A program made the position numbers and the translations under genes. Below the pieces are notes generated by a model. It was not told the DNA's origin, searched no databases, and saw only the letters and a program-made list of their open reading frames with translations. A stretch of DNA of 16,938 nt from Bacteroidales bacterium (GTDB lineage Bacteria; Bacteroidota; Bacteroidia; Bacteroidales; Lentimicrobiaceae): NCBI GenBank assembly GCA_022837485.1, contig JALHHH010000061.1:9630-26567 (forward strand), in the 5' to 3' direction. This document shows positions 7,020 through 15,077 of the stretch, piece by piece (the stretch's first letter is position 1; each line of letters starts with the position of its first letter).

Positions 7020-7991
7020 ATGAAAAAACTGAAAATTCTCGCCGGCCTTTTGGTGGCCGCAATGCTTTTTGCATCCTGTTCGAAGGAGCAGCAGGATGCA
7101 ACCCCAATGCAGAAAGATTTGAATTTTAAGACAACGCCGGAATTACTGGCAGGCCAGTATCCTCTTTATGCCGGACAGAATACTTATGTGGGATACGTTC
7201 AGATAAAATTAAATGAAATTACCGGTGAGCTGAATGTGTGCTATGTAATTACAGAGGCGGGATGGGTAATGACGCAGTATCATTTTGCCATTGGAACGAA
7301 CGTAACTGCAATCCCCAGAACCAAGGGAGGGGAGCCTATACCGGGGCAATTCCCCTATAAGGGAGGAATCGATTATGAAACGACATTCTGTTTTGATGTT
7401 CCCGCGCCGGAAAACCTGGATGAGTGTAATGCCCCATTTTTTGCTGCAGCTCATGTTGTGGTAGGGATGTGGACGGATGATGTTTTTGCAGCCCAAACCG
7501 CCTGGGGTGGTACCGAGGAGTTCGTACCCGGTGGGAATTGGGCCACAAAGATCGAGGATGCGATTACCTGTACAGATGATTTGGAGTGTTGGGAAGGTCA
7601 AACGGCCTGGGCCGATGGATTGCCATATAATCCTGATCAGGGAGGGTCCTGGGCAATGTATACTAACTTTGATTTTACCAGTGGGCCTGTTCAATCTGTA
7701 GATTTGGTAGCGGGTCAAAGTATGGAATGTGGAACCGTAGTATTTGACCTTTACACAAACATTCTTACAATAACCTTGAATGAGAATTGGCGTTTTAAGC
7801 CTGTTAGTGATAATATAAAAATCCAGGGATACGATACCATGCCAACTGGCAATCCACAAATAGGAAATTTTGAGTATAAAAGGACGGCTTCGGGAAGCTC
7901 TTATTCAATTGCAGTTAGTTTTAAAAGATTCTATGGCGTGCATGTTGACGTTGAGCAAAGGGTTGAATGCCTGCCTCCGCCAGTGGAATAG
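7020..7991 (+). CDS. Two-domain lipoprotein, family shared with 8507-9085 and 15078-16028
   Basis: Encodes 323 residues. A lipoprotein signal ends in the lipobox FASC (C20), so the protein is lipid-anchored. Residues 50-180 form a beta-rich domain with landmarks AGQ (51-53), IPRTKGGEPIPGQFPY (98-113), AAAH (142-145) and QTAWGGTEEFVPGGNWA (159-175). Residues 193-316 look like a degenerate second copy: QTAWADG...GGSWAMY (194-214), AGQSMECGTV (231-240), then IQGYDTMPTGNPQIGNFEY (268-286) and GVHVDV (306-311). From memory, the same landmarks occur in secreted proteins of many bacteria and archaea, but I know no function or reliable family name. Several Cys residues (74, 124, 136, 184, 190, 237, 317) could form disulfides. 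The gene has its own terminator. The 3' half is more A/T-rich than the 5' half. Confidence 0.85.
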   Translation: MKKLKILAGLLVAAMLFASCSKEQQDATPMQKDLNFKTTPELLAGQYPLYAGQNTYVGYVQIKLNEITGELNVCYVITEAGWVMTQYHFAIGTNVTAIPRTKGGEPIPGQFPYKGGIDYETTFCFDVPAPENLDECNAPFFAAAHVVVGMWTDDVFAAQTAWGGTEEFVPGGNWATKIEDAITCTDDLECWEGQTAWADGLPYNPDQGGSWAMYTNFDFTSGPVQSVDLVAGQSMECGTVVFDLYTNILTITLNENWRFKPVSDNIKIQGYDTMPTGNPQIGNFEYKRTASGSSYSIAVSFKRFYGVHVDVEQRVECLPPPVE

Positions 7992-8014
7992 ACGCTTACT
8001 GATTTAATAAACTG

Positions 8015-8043
8015 AAAAGGCTGCCCCTCCGGGCGGCCTTTTT
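8015..8043 (+). terminator. Intrinsic terminator after the first lipoprotein
   Basis: 8015-8026 pairs with 8031-8042 (12 bp, one G-U) around loop CTCC; the core is GGCTGCCC/GGGCGGCC, followed by T residues. It ends the single-gene transcript 23 bases after the stop codon. Confidence 0.85.
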
Positions 8044-8506
8044 CGGTTTCCGGTAAATATTTGCTTCTAAAGCCGTTTGTATTAACAATGGTTTAATATT
8101 TGAAATTATCCGATGATTGCCATGAATTAAGGTATTCAACATTGGCGTGTTAATAAAATTTTGATACCGGCTTGCGATTTTGCGATGGAATCGCTTATCT
8201 TTCAGTAGTTTTCAGGAGGTGCCTGAACGACCGGCTGTCCGCTCTGCTTCCTTTTCTGTTTTACACTCCCGTGTGACACTTCAGGATAGCCGCTGCATCT
8301 GCAGGCCCTGCTATCCGGTTGAACCGGAATGCAGTTCGCCGGGCAGAAGGCTTACAGATGTTTCCGGAATGTTGGGGATTGTCCGGTTTGTGTTCCAGGT
8401 AATCTCTTCGATTAATAAATGCATTGCCGGATATGCAGGACTTAGTTTTCGTTTGAATGCCAGTGTATAATCATATTAACCAGTTATTAACCTTATCCCT
8501 ACGATT
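8044..8506. other. 463-base intergenic region before the second lipoprotein
   Basis: No credible gene is seen; a 96-codon open frame at 8180-8470 has no recognisable features. The region holds a hairpin TTCAGG-AGGTG-CCTGAA (8211-8227), whose right part includes AGGAGGTG, and a palindrome TCCGGTT-G-AACCGGA (8314-8328). The central part (about 8180-8400) is richer in G+C than its flanks, unusual for spacer DNA in this window. No convincing promoter boxes were found. Confidence 0.5.
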
Positions 8507-9085
8507 ATGAAACGAATTACGCTGCTTGCCGGCCTCCTGTTGCTGAGTATTCTTCTTGCGTCCTGTTCGAAGGAATCGCAGGACATTCCAAAATCCGGGC
8601 AAGGGTCTGCCGAAATTTCCTCTACGGGCCCTCAGCTGAAGGATATGGTTTATCTCGACGAGCTGATCTACTGCATCTGCGGACTGCATAACGCTCAGGG
8701 CGATGAAATCGGCACTGTCTTCCTTTACGGAAGTCCGGTCACCGGTATACTTGACGTTACCTTTGCAGTAGTTCCGGGCTATCTGATTACTGCGTACCAT
8801 TTTGATCTGCAGGAGTCCCTTGCTGCCATTCCCCAGACAAAGAAGGGCGAACCCATCCCCGGTCGCTTCCCGTACAAATCCGGTCTCAGCCCCTGCGAAA
8901 CGCATACCTTCACCATGCCGTATCCGGAGTATCTGGAATGCAACGAACAGTTTTTTTCTGCCGCGCATCTGGAGATCGTCCCGGTTTCCGGCAGTAGTTT
9001 CTGTATCTGGGCGGGTACCGATGAATTCGTTCCGGGTGGTAATCCCGCTACCTACTTTATGGATGCCAGTATGTGCATCGATTAG
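8507..9085 (+). CDS. Single-domain lipoprotein, paralog of 7020-7991
   Basis: Encodes 192 residues. The signal and lipobox LASC (C20) closely resemble those of the first lipoprotein, down to the CSKE..QD that follows. It has one copy of the shared domain: EIGTVFLY (67-74), GYLITAYHFD (91-100), IPQTKKGEPIPGRFPY (108-123), SAAH (151-154) and WAGTDEFVPGGNPATYF (168-184). It ends in CID just where the first domain of its larger paralogs ends, so it lacks the second domain cleanly rather than by an obvious frameshift. The frame after the stop shows no likeness to the missing half. The usual TAW motif is altered to CIWAG. Function unknown. No clear terminator follows; GAAGC-CTGAT-GCTTC just after the stop has no T tract. 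Confidence 0.85.
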   Translation: MKRITLLAGLLLLSILLASCSKESQDIPKSGQGSAEISSTGPQLKDMVYLDELIYCICGLHNAQGDEIGTVFLYGSPVTGILDVTFAVVPGYLITAYHFDLQESLAAIPQTKKGEPIPGRFPYKSGLSPCETHTFTMPYPEYLECNEQFFSAAHLEIVPVSGSSFCIWAGTDEFVPGGNPATYFMDASMCID

Positions 9086-9473
9086 AAGCCTGATGCTTCG
9101 ATAGTAAAAGAGTTCAGACCTGCTTACACGGTGTGCGGGCCCGAATCTCTTTGTTATTCTCAGATGTTGTGCCGTCGTGTTGTCGACACAAAAACGAATT
9201 GAGATTAAAGCTAAGGGTAATTTTTGCAGCCGGGAAAGGGTCGTACGGTCGGGTTGTATCGGAAATGTGTAGTCTGCTCCATCGCAACGGCAGGATCGTA
9301 ATTAAAGTATGCTAAATCCGTATCGGTCCTTCTTCCGGGTTCCGCTCGTCCGGTGGGGAAATTCCGCAAAGCATTAATCCGGACTCAGGAACTTCCTTTC
9401 CTTTTTTTTGTCCGGTTCCCGGAAGGGTCATCTTCCGGTGATTCTCCATTATTTTTCCAGGCTTTCTCTTATG

Positions 9474-9563
9474 TTTCTCTATGATTCCTCCGTACCAGGT
9501 CCGTATTTTCTTTTACTTTTTCAAAAGAAAGTCAAAGGAAAGCATAGAGCAATCATAGAGAAA
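9474..9563. repeat. Inverted repeat with nested inner hairpin
   Basis: TTTCTCTATGATT (9474-9486) and its exact reverse complement (9551-9563) are 13-base arms 64 bases apart. Inside, TTTCTTTT pairs with AAAAGAAA around an 8-base loop (about 9507-9530). It could be a structured RNA, a terminator-like element or a small repeat element; no flanking target-site duplication was seen. Confidence 0.6.
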
Positions 9564-9885
9564 TACCGAAGAAATCCGATGATTCCGCTTATCGGGACTC
9601 CCGGATCGGACGACCGGTGCCGGGCTTGCAATTATTTTCTTTAGCTGCGGGTTTTCCGGATTGAGATGCAGGGGTGTTGCTCCATTTCATGAAGGTCTTT
9701 TCTGCAAATCAATAAAACTCACCATGCCGGTCTTTTGGCAAACGGAAAGTATTGGAGGCTAAAAAGAGCTTTTATGTAAGAATAATTAACAAAAATACCT
9801 CTAAATGTAAAATAAATATACTGATCAATAAAATGGTGGTTAATTATTAAAATGCCTTTTCCGGAAAAAAATATTTAGTTCCGGA

Positions 9886-9918
9886 TTTGCCGTCGGCATA
9901 AGCCCGGGAGTAATTTTC
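9886..9918 (+). promoter_or_regulatory. Candidate promoter of the C25 protease
   Basis: TTTG (9886-9889), 21-base spacer, then TAATTTTC (9911-9918), one mismatch from TAnnTTTG. It would give a leader of about 230 bases before the ATG at 10155. The palindrome TTTTCCGGAAAA lies just upstream. Confidence 0.4.
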
Positions 9919-10154
9919 AGAATTGTAACATGTTTTTAAACAGTCAATTATTTTTTACGCAGCAGATTACCTTTTTATTTTTTAAAGATTAACTCCTTGC
10001 AGGGGGAAAAAGGATGGCTTTCTCCGGGGGTGGTCGCCTGCAAAACAAAAGGTTATTGCAGGCTTTGCCACCAGCGCACGAAGAATCAGACCCTTCCGGT
10101 CCGGCCGTTTACCTGCCTGCACAGTTTTTCTTATTCATCTATAAAGGTAAACGA

Positions 10155-13100
10155 ATGAAACGAAATCTTCTCATCCTGCTGTCGATTGCTCTTCTGACCG
10201 GTGTTTCCTTTCAGCTTAATGCTTCCGTTAATGCCACAGGAAATTCTGAGGCACAAACCGGATACCGGTTGGTTACGGCCGGGTATGACCGTACGGTAAT
10301 CAATTATTCTATAGAAAATTATTCCATTAACGATGTTTTGGTGAATGGAGAGGTTATGAAAGCCATTGCTTTACCCGGTGTACTGATGCCCGGTACGGAA
10401 GGCGCTCCCGATCTGCCGTCGGAAGGACGCTACATTGCCATCCCGAAAGGGGCAAGCGTAAGTGCACGGATACTTTCCTCGAACACTTCCGTGCTGGAAG
10501 GCTTGAACATAGCTCCCGCGCCGGCTATCCCGACGGGTAAGGACGACGGCCCTCTGCACTACATGCCCGATCCGGAAATATACGCTCGGGATGCCTTCTA
10601 TCCGGCCAGTCCGGTCATGGTGTCGGAAGTTACTTCGATACGAGGACTGGATGTTGTGGTTGTGGAGATTTTTCCCTTCCGCTACAATCCGGTTACGGGT
10701 CAGCTGGAGGTGAATCAGCAGATTGAAATTGAAGTTACGCATGCCGGAGGGCAAGGAGTGATTGGGGAGGAGCGCCTCCGCAGCCGCTGGTGGGATCCCC
10801 TGATGTACAGCGAAGTGCTGAATTCATCCATCATCCCCGCCGTTGATTTTAATCAGCAGGCCGCTTCCACGCGCACAACACAAACCGGATATGAATACCT
10901 GATCATCACTCCCGATATGCCCGAATTCCTGGCATGGGCCGATTCCATCCGTCAGTTCCGCATCCGCCAGGGAATCAAAACCGGAATTGTAACTACCACC
11001 GAAGCAGGAGGTAATACGGTAGCAGCCCTTAAAACATACATCGACAATGCCTACAACACCTGGGATATACCTCCTGTTGCCGTGTTACTGCTTGGGGATT
11101 TCAGTACCGGCAGCGGAGGTATTATTTCCCATATGTACGCTCATCCCAGCGGTTATCCCAACTTTGCATCGGATAACTACTATGCCGACGTAAACGGAGA
11201 TAACCTACCCGACCTGGTAATAGCGCGCATCACAGCCAACGATGCCACTCAGCTGCAGGTAATGGTTTCAAAATTCCTGAATTATGAGCGCAATCCGCCG
11301 GTGAGTTCATCTTTCTACAATAATCCGGTGACGGCACTTGGCTGGCAGACCGAGCGCTGGTTTCAGCTTTGCTCGGAAATAGTGGCCGGCTACTTCTCCA
11401 ACGTACAGGGAAAAAGTCCCGTACGCATCAATGCGGTATACTCCGGCAATCCGGCGGTTGATCCCTGGTCGACTGCATACAATACCGCCGCCGTTCTTAA
11501 TTATTTCGGTCCTTCGGGTCTGGGTTACATCCCGGCAACGCCCCAGGAAACCGGAGGATTCTCGGGAGGCACCACTTCCGACATCGTCAGTGCAATCAAC
11601 AGCGGAACCTTTATGGTGCTGCACCGCGACCACGGAAGTTATTCCAGCTGGGGAGAACCTTTGTTTACGACAAATTCCGTTAACTCACTCAACAACGTAA
11701 ATAACCAGCTCCCCTATATCTTTTCGATCAACTGCCAGACGGGAGCCTATCCCCGGGCCACGGAGACCCTGGCCGAAAAATTTCACCGCCATACCAGCAA
11801 CGGACAGAACTCGGGAGCTCTGGGTGTACTTGCCGCCAGCGAAGTATCGTATTCCTTTGCCAACGATGCCTATCTGTGGGGTGTCTTCGACAATCTGTTC
11901 CCGGATTTCATGCCTGCACAGTCCACTACCTTCCCTTCGGCATTTGCTCTTCCGGCTTTTGCCGCATCTGCAGGAAAGCATTTTCTGTATCAGTCGTCGT
12001 GGACCACTTCTTCCACCGCAAAAATCACAACCTACAGGCTTTTCCATCATCACGGAGATGCCTTTATGAACCTGTATACTGAAGTTCCCCAGACTCTGGC
12101 AGTTAGCCATCCGCTTACGCTGGATGCCGGACAAACATCCATGCAGGTGACGGCCAATTCCGGCGCATTTATAGCCATTACCGCCGGTGATCAGATTCTG
12201 GCAACGGCAACGGCCAGCGGAAGTCCTCTTACCATCACATTTCCTCCACTTGAAAGCGGGGTAACGGTTTATGTTACCATTACAAAACAAAATTTCAAAC
12301 GATATTCCAAAGCCGTGGAAGTGGCTTCCAACGGACTTGTAGCAAATTTCAGCTGGTCCGACGGAGATATTTGCTCAGGAGAGCAGGTGGCATATACTGA
12401 CCTTTCTTTGGGAGGGCCTGTAAGCTGGAGCTGGCAGTTCCCGGGTGGTACGCCATCCGCAAGCACGCAGCGCAATCCTGTGGTTACCTACAACACGGGC
12501 GGAACGTATAACGTAAGCCTAACCGTAACCAATGCACAGGGAAGCAACACGCTTACCCGCCAGCAGATTATCCATGTAAACGGTACGCCGCCGGCAGCCG
12601 ATTTTACACAAACGGCAACCCAGATTGTTGCTGGCGGACAGGTAACCTTTACCGATGCCAGCAGCGGTGCACCCGACAGCTGGGCATGGACATTCCAGGG
12701 CGGAAATCCGGCAACGGCCACGGGATCATCCAAAACGGTGACTTATTCCACTCCCGGCACCTATACGGTAACATTAACGGCATCGAACTGTGCCGGTTCA
12801 TCCACCAAAACCAAAACCGGACTCATTCAGGTTCTTGCTCCGCCTCCTGTTCCCGATTTCACGGCCGATCCCGTATTTGTACTGATGGGAGAAAGCGTGG
12901 CATTTTCAGGTACGGCAAGCGGTGATGTTACTGCCTGGTCGTGGTCGTTCCCCGGCGGAATGCCATCCGTAAGCAGTTTACAGAATCCGCAAATTACGTA
13001 TGCAACGCCGGGCATCTACAATGTTACCCTAACAGTCAGCGGCCCTTCAGGCAGCAACACGGTAACTAAAACGAACTACATTGAAGTATGGGACGGCCAG

Positions 13101-14732
13101 ATTACCTATTGTGCCACCGGAGCGCTTAACTGGACTTCGGAATGGATTTCAGGCGTAAAAATCGGGGATGCAAACAATACAACGGGAGCAGCCGGTTATT
13201 CTGATTTTACCGGCTTCACATTCACAGTTACTGCAGGTCAGTCGAACTACGTAGAGCTCACTCCCGGCTTTAAAAACAGGGCGAAACGTGAGTTCTGGAA
13301 GGTTTGGATAGATTTTAACGGAGACGGCAATTTCTACACTCAGGGCGAGGAAGTGTTCTCGGTCAACGGATCAACCGGTGTGGCATCGGGATCCTTTACA
13401 ATTCCTGCAGATTACAGCGGAACCTTCCGCATGCGTGTAGCCATGCGTTACAATGCTGCGCCTCCCTCATGCGGCAGTTACGATTATGGCGAAACCGAAG
13501 ATTATACCATTACGATACTGCCTGCCAATACACAGCCTCCGGTGGTTGCTTTTACAGCTGACCCGCAGTCGCTGATCGCCGGAGGAACCGTGCAGTTTAC
13601 CGATTTGTCGCTCAACGCGCCCACCGCATGGAGCTGGAGCTTCCCTGGCGGAAATCCGTCGGCTAGCAATCAGCAGAATCCATCGGTATTCTATGCAACA
13701 CCCGGGGTATACAATGTTACCCTGACGGCAACGAATGGGTTCGGAAGCAATACCCTGACGAAGCAGGGTTACATAATTGTTTCTGCCGAGCAGCTGAATG
13801 CCGATTTCACGGCTTCTTCCACAGCGGTGCTGGTTGGACAGCCGGTACAGTTTACCGACCTTTCCACCGGCAATCCTTCGGCATGGTATTGGGATTTCGG
13901 CGATGAAGCTTCGTATGAATACAGCACCGATGCAGGACCGGAAATTTACTATACCCTTCCGGGAGTTTATACCGTTATGCTTACGGTTTCCCGTGACGGT
14001 GCTTCCGATACCGAAGTAAAGACATCCTATATTACCGTATCGGAACCTCAGGCAGTAACCTATTGCAACAGCATGAGTCTGGACCCAATGCAGGACTGGA
14101 TTGCCGGCGTTACAATTGGTGCTTTTACCAATAACTCCGGTGCCACGCCGTATTCCGACTTTACCAATATGATTGTCAGCCTGCAAGCCGGTCAATCCTG
14201 TCTGATAACGCTTACGCCGGGATTTGCATCCGCAGCTCAGAAAGAATTCTGGAAAGTATGGATCGACTACAATGGCAACGGAAGTTTTGAAGACAACGGT
14301 GAGCTTGTATTGCAGGCGAACAACCAGCGTAAAACGGTCACGGGTCAGTTTACCGTACCTGCCGGTGTCTCTGGTCAGACGCGCATGCGTGTCACCATGA
14401 AGCGCGGCAACGTGGCCGGATCGTGCGAGATATACAGTCAGGGAGAAACCGAGGACTATACCGTTGACTTCAGCAGCAACAGCTTTAAGGAAGGCAGCAT
14501 AGTGGAATCGGCAAGAGTATATCCCAATCCGACCACAGGTCATGCATACATTGAAACCGGCCACGAAACGGCAGATCTGGAGGTTTGGTCTCTCGATGGC
14601 AAACTCGTTGGCAAAGAGCGCATTGCAAAGCACGGTACCCTGGATTTGTCGGGTCTTAAATCGGGAATCTACCTGCTAAGGGTCATAAGCGATGCAAACG
14701 TTGAAACATTGCGTATTGTAAAAACACATTAG
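10155..14732 (+). CDS. Gingipain-like C25 cysteine protease with PKD and GEVED domains and T9SS sorting domain
   Basis: Encodes 1525 residues. A signal peptide (1 to about 23) is followed by a propeptide-like region (about 30-240) and a peptidase C25 domain (about 245-600). The catalytic dyad is visible: H493 in DHGSYSSW and C527 in SINCQTGAY, 34 residues apart as in gingipains. An Ig-like segment (642-723) follows, then PKD domains at 729-808, 815-893 and 900-978, GEVED at 985-1121, PKD at 1131-1209 and 1216-1295, and GEVED at 1302-1438. Each GEVED has a Cys pair (986/1106, 1304/1424) and a DxNGxG loop. The C-terminus (1452-1525; VYPNPTTG, LDLSGLKSGIYLLRV) is a T9SS type A sorting domain, so the protein should be exported by T9SS and attached to the cell surface. 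The frame opens at an ATG at 10014, but those 47 codons do not look like a signal peptide; the ATG at 10155 starts a standard one. The substrate is unknown. Confidence 0.93.
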   Translation: MKRNLLILLSIALLTGVSFQLNASVNATGNSEAQTGYRLVTAGYDRTVINYSIENYSINDVLVNGEVMKAIALPGVLMPGTEGAPDLPSEGRYIAIPKGASVSARILSSNTSVLEGLNIAPAPAIPTGKDDGPLHYMPDPEIYARDAFYPASPVMVSEVTSIRGLDVVVVEIFPFRYNPVTGQLEVNQQIEIEVTHAGGQGVIGEERLRSRWWDPLMYSEVLNSSIIPAVDFNQQAASTRTTQTGYEYLIITPDMPEFLAWADSIRQFRIRQGIKTGIVTTTEAGGNTVAALKTYIDNAYNTWDIPPVAVLLLGDFSTGSGGIISHMYAHPSGYPNFASDNYYADVNGDNLPDLVIARITANDATQLQVMVSKFLNYERNPPVSSSFYNNPVTALGWQTERWFQLCSEIVAGYFSNVQGKSPVRINAVYSGNPAVDPWSTAYNTAAVLNYFGPSGLGYIPATPQETGGFSGGTTSDIVSAINSGTFMVLHRDHGSYSSWGEPLFTTNSVNSLNNVNNQLPYIFSINCQTGAYPRATETLAEKFHRHTSNGQNSGALGVLAASEVSYSFANDAYLWGVFDNLFPDFMPAQSTTFPSAFALPAFAASAGKHFLYQSSWTTSSTAKITTYRLFHHHGDAFMNLYTEVPQTLAVSHPLTLDAGQTSMQVTANSGAFIAITAGDQILATATASGSPLTITFPPLESGVTVYVTITKQNFKRYSKAVEVASNGLVANFSWSDGDICSGEQVAYTDLSLGGPVSWSWQFPGGTPSASTQRNPVVTYNTGGTYNVSLTVTNAQGSNTLTRQQIIHVNGTPPAADFTQTATQIVAGGQVTFTDASSGAPDSWAWTFQGGNPATATGSSKTVTYSTPGTYTVTLTASNCAGSSTKTKTGLIQVLAPPPVPDFTADPVFVLMGESVAFSGTASGDVTAWSWSFPGGMPSVSSLQNPQITYATPGIYNVTLTVSGPSGSNTVTKTNYIEVWDGQITYCATGALNWTSEWISGVKIGDANNTTGAAGYSDFTGFTFTVTAGQSNYVELTPGFKNRAKREFWKVWIDFNGDGNFYTQGEEVFSVNGSTGVASGSFTIPADYSGTFRMRVAMRYNAAPPSCGSYDYGETEDYTITILPANTQPPVVAFTADPQSLIAGGTVQFTDLSLNAPTAWSWSFPGGNPSASNQQNPSVFYATPGVYNVTLTATNGFGSNTLTKQGYIIVSAEQLNADFTASSTAVLVGQPVQFTDLSTGNPSAWYWDFGDEASYEYSTDAGPEIYYTLPGVYTVMLTVSRDGASDTEVKTSYITVSEPQAVTYCNSMSLDPMQDWIAGVTIGAFTNNSGATPYSDFTNMIVSLQAGQSCLITLTPGFASAAQKEFWKVWIDYNGNGSFEDNGELVLQANNQRKTVTGQFTVPAGVSGQTRMRVTMKRGNVAGSCEIYSQGETEDYTVDFSSNSFKEGSIVESARVYPNPTTGHAYIETGHETADLEVWSLDGKLVGKERIAKHGTLDLSGLKSGIYLLRVISDANVETLRIVKTH
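12597..13517 (+). repeat. Block 1 of an internal duplication (PKD-PKD-GEVED)
   Basis: This part of the protease gene encodes PKD2, PKD3 and GEVED1, in the same order as the block at 13545-14468. Matching stretches include FWKVWIDFNGDGNF here against FWKVWIDYNGNGSF there, and GETEDYT in both. Confidence 0.7.
13545..14468 (+). repeat. Block 2 of the internal duplication (PKD-PKD-GEVED)
   Basis: Encodes PKD4, PKD5 and GEVED2, nearly the same length as block 1. PKD4 is closest to PKD3: both share QNP and YATPG.YNVTLT, and at DNA level a run TACAATGTTACCCT. PKD5 is more canonical (WYWDFGDEA), so the blocks have diverged. Confidence 0.7.
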
Positions 14733-14769
14733 ACCCGCGTCGAACCAGTAATCCCTTAAAATGGGAATG

Positions 14770-14799
14770 AATCCTGCCGGAATTCCGGCAGGATTTTTT
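14770..14799 (+). terminator. Intrinsic terminator after the C25 protease
   Basis: A perfect 26-base palindrome: AATCCTGCCGG (14770-14780), AATT, CCGGCAGGATT (14785-14795), followed by a T tract. It lies 38 bases after the stop codon and separates the protease from the third lipoprotein. Confidence 0.9.
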
Positions 14800-15077
14800 A
14801 ATCCGGTTGCGAAGAAGAACACCCTGAATAGTCCAGACGATTTAAAGTACGATTGAAGACAAATTAAAGCGGTTTTTGTTAATAAAACGAATATAGTCTA
14901 TAGCTATGTAATAGTAATGGTAAGGTTTTCGTATGTTGCAAAGGGGGTAAATATGAATTGTTAATAATTTTTCTCTGAATTTTTAGTAAACAATTTTTCG
15001 TTTCTTTACGGTACCGGAGTTCCGGTAATGCCAAATTTTGAAACAAAAGTAACGTTAACCACAAAACCCGAAAAACT
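14800..15077. other. Leader region of the third lipoprotein
   Basis: A/T-rich, non-coding. It holds the palindrome TACCGGA-GT-TCCGGTA (15012-15027), 50 bases before the lipoprotein start, which may fold in the mRNA leader. An AAAGGGGGT stands before a 3-codon ORF near 14953. No convincing TTTG/TAnnTTTG promoter pair was found. Confidence 0.5.

Larger units (their letters stand above)
9086..10154. other. About 1.07 kb of non-coding DNA before the C25 protease
   Basis: The longest spacer in the window. Short open frames (9133-9315, 9408-9644) look like chance. It holds a hairpin CCGGAAG-N6-CTTCCGG (9419-9438), a long inverted repeat with nested hairpin (9474-9563), a perfect palindrome TTTTCCGGAAAA (9857-9868), a candidate promoter (9886-9918), and an A/T-rich stretch (about 9770-9850). 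An in-frame extension of the protease (ATG at 10014) lies at its right end and is probably leader. A non-coding RNA or a decayed mobile element is possible but not shown. Confidence 0.5.

Noticed and set aside
8180..8470. 96-codon open frame between the first two lipoproteins
   Set aside because: No domain, signal or family likeness. Its end (SFRLNASV) resembles the protease signal end (SFQLNASV), but the codons differ throughout, so this is chance.
9085..9105. Hairpin GAAGC-CTGAT-GCTTC after the second lipoprotein
   Set aside because: Only a 5-bp stem and no T tract, so not a convincing terminator.
9133..9644. Short open frames of 60 and 78 codons (9133-9315, 9408-9644)
   Set aside because: No motifs or upstream signals; the second crosses the inverted repeat, which explains its odd composition.
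10014..10154. In-frame 47-codon extension of the C25 protease
   Set aside because: It has an ATG and no stop, but it is not signal-like, and a normal signal peptide begins at the ATG at 10155. A signal peptide must be N-terminal to work.
11685..12290. Long minus-strand open frame inside the protease gene (also 13467-14633)
   Set aside because: Antisense shadows of a clearly coding frame; their translations show no recognisable domain.
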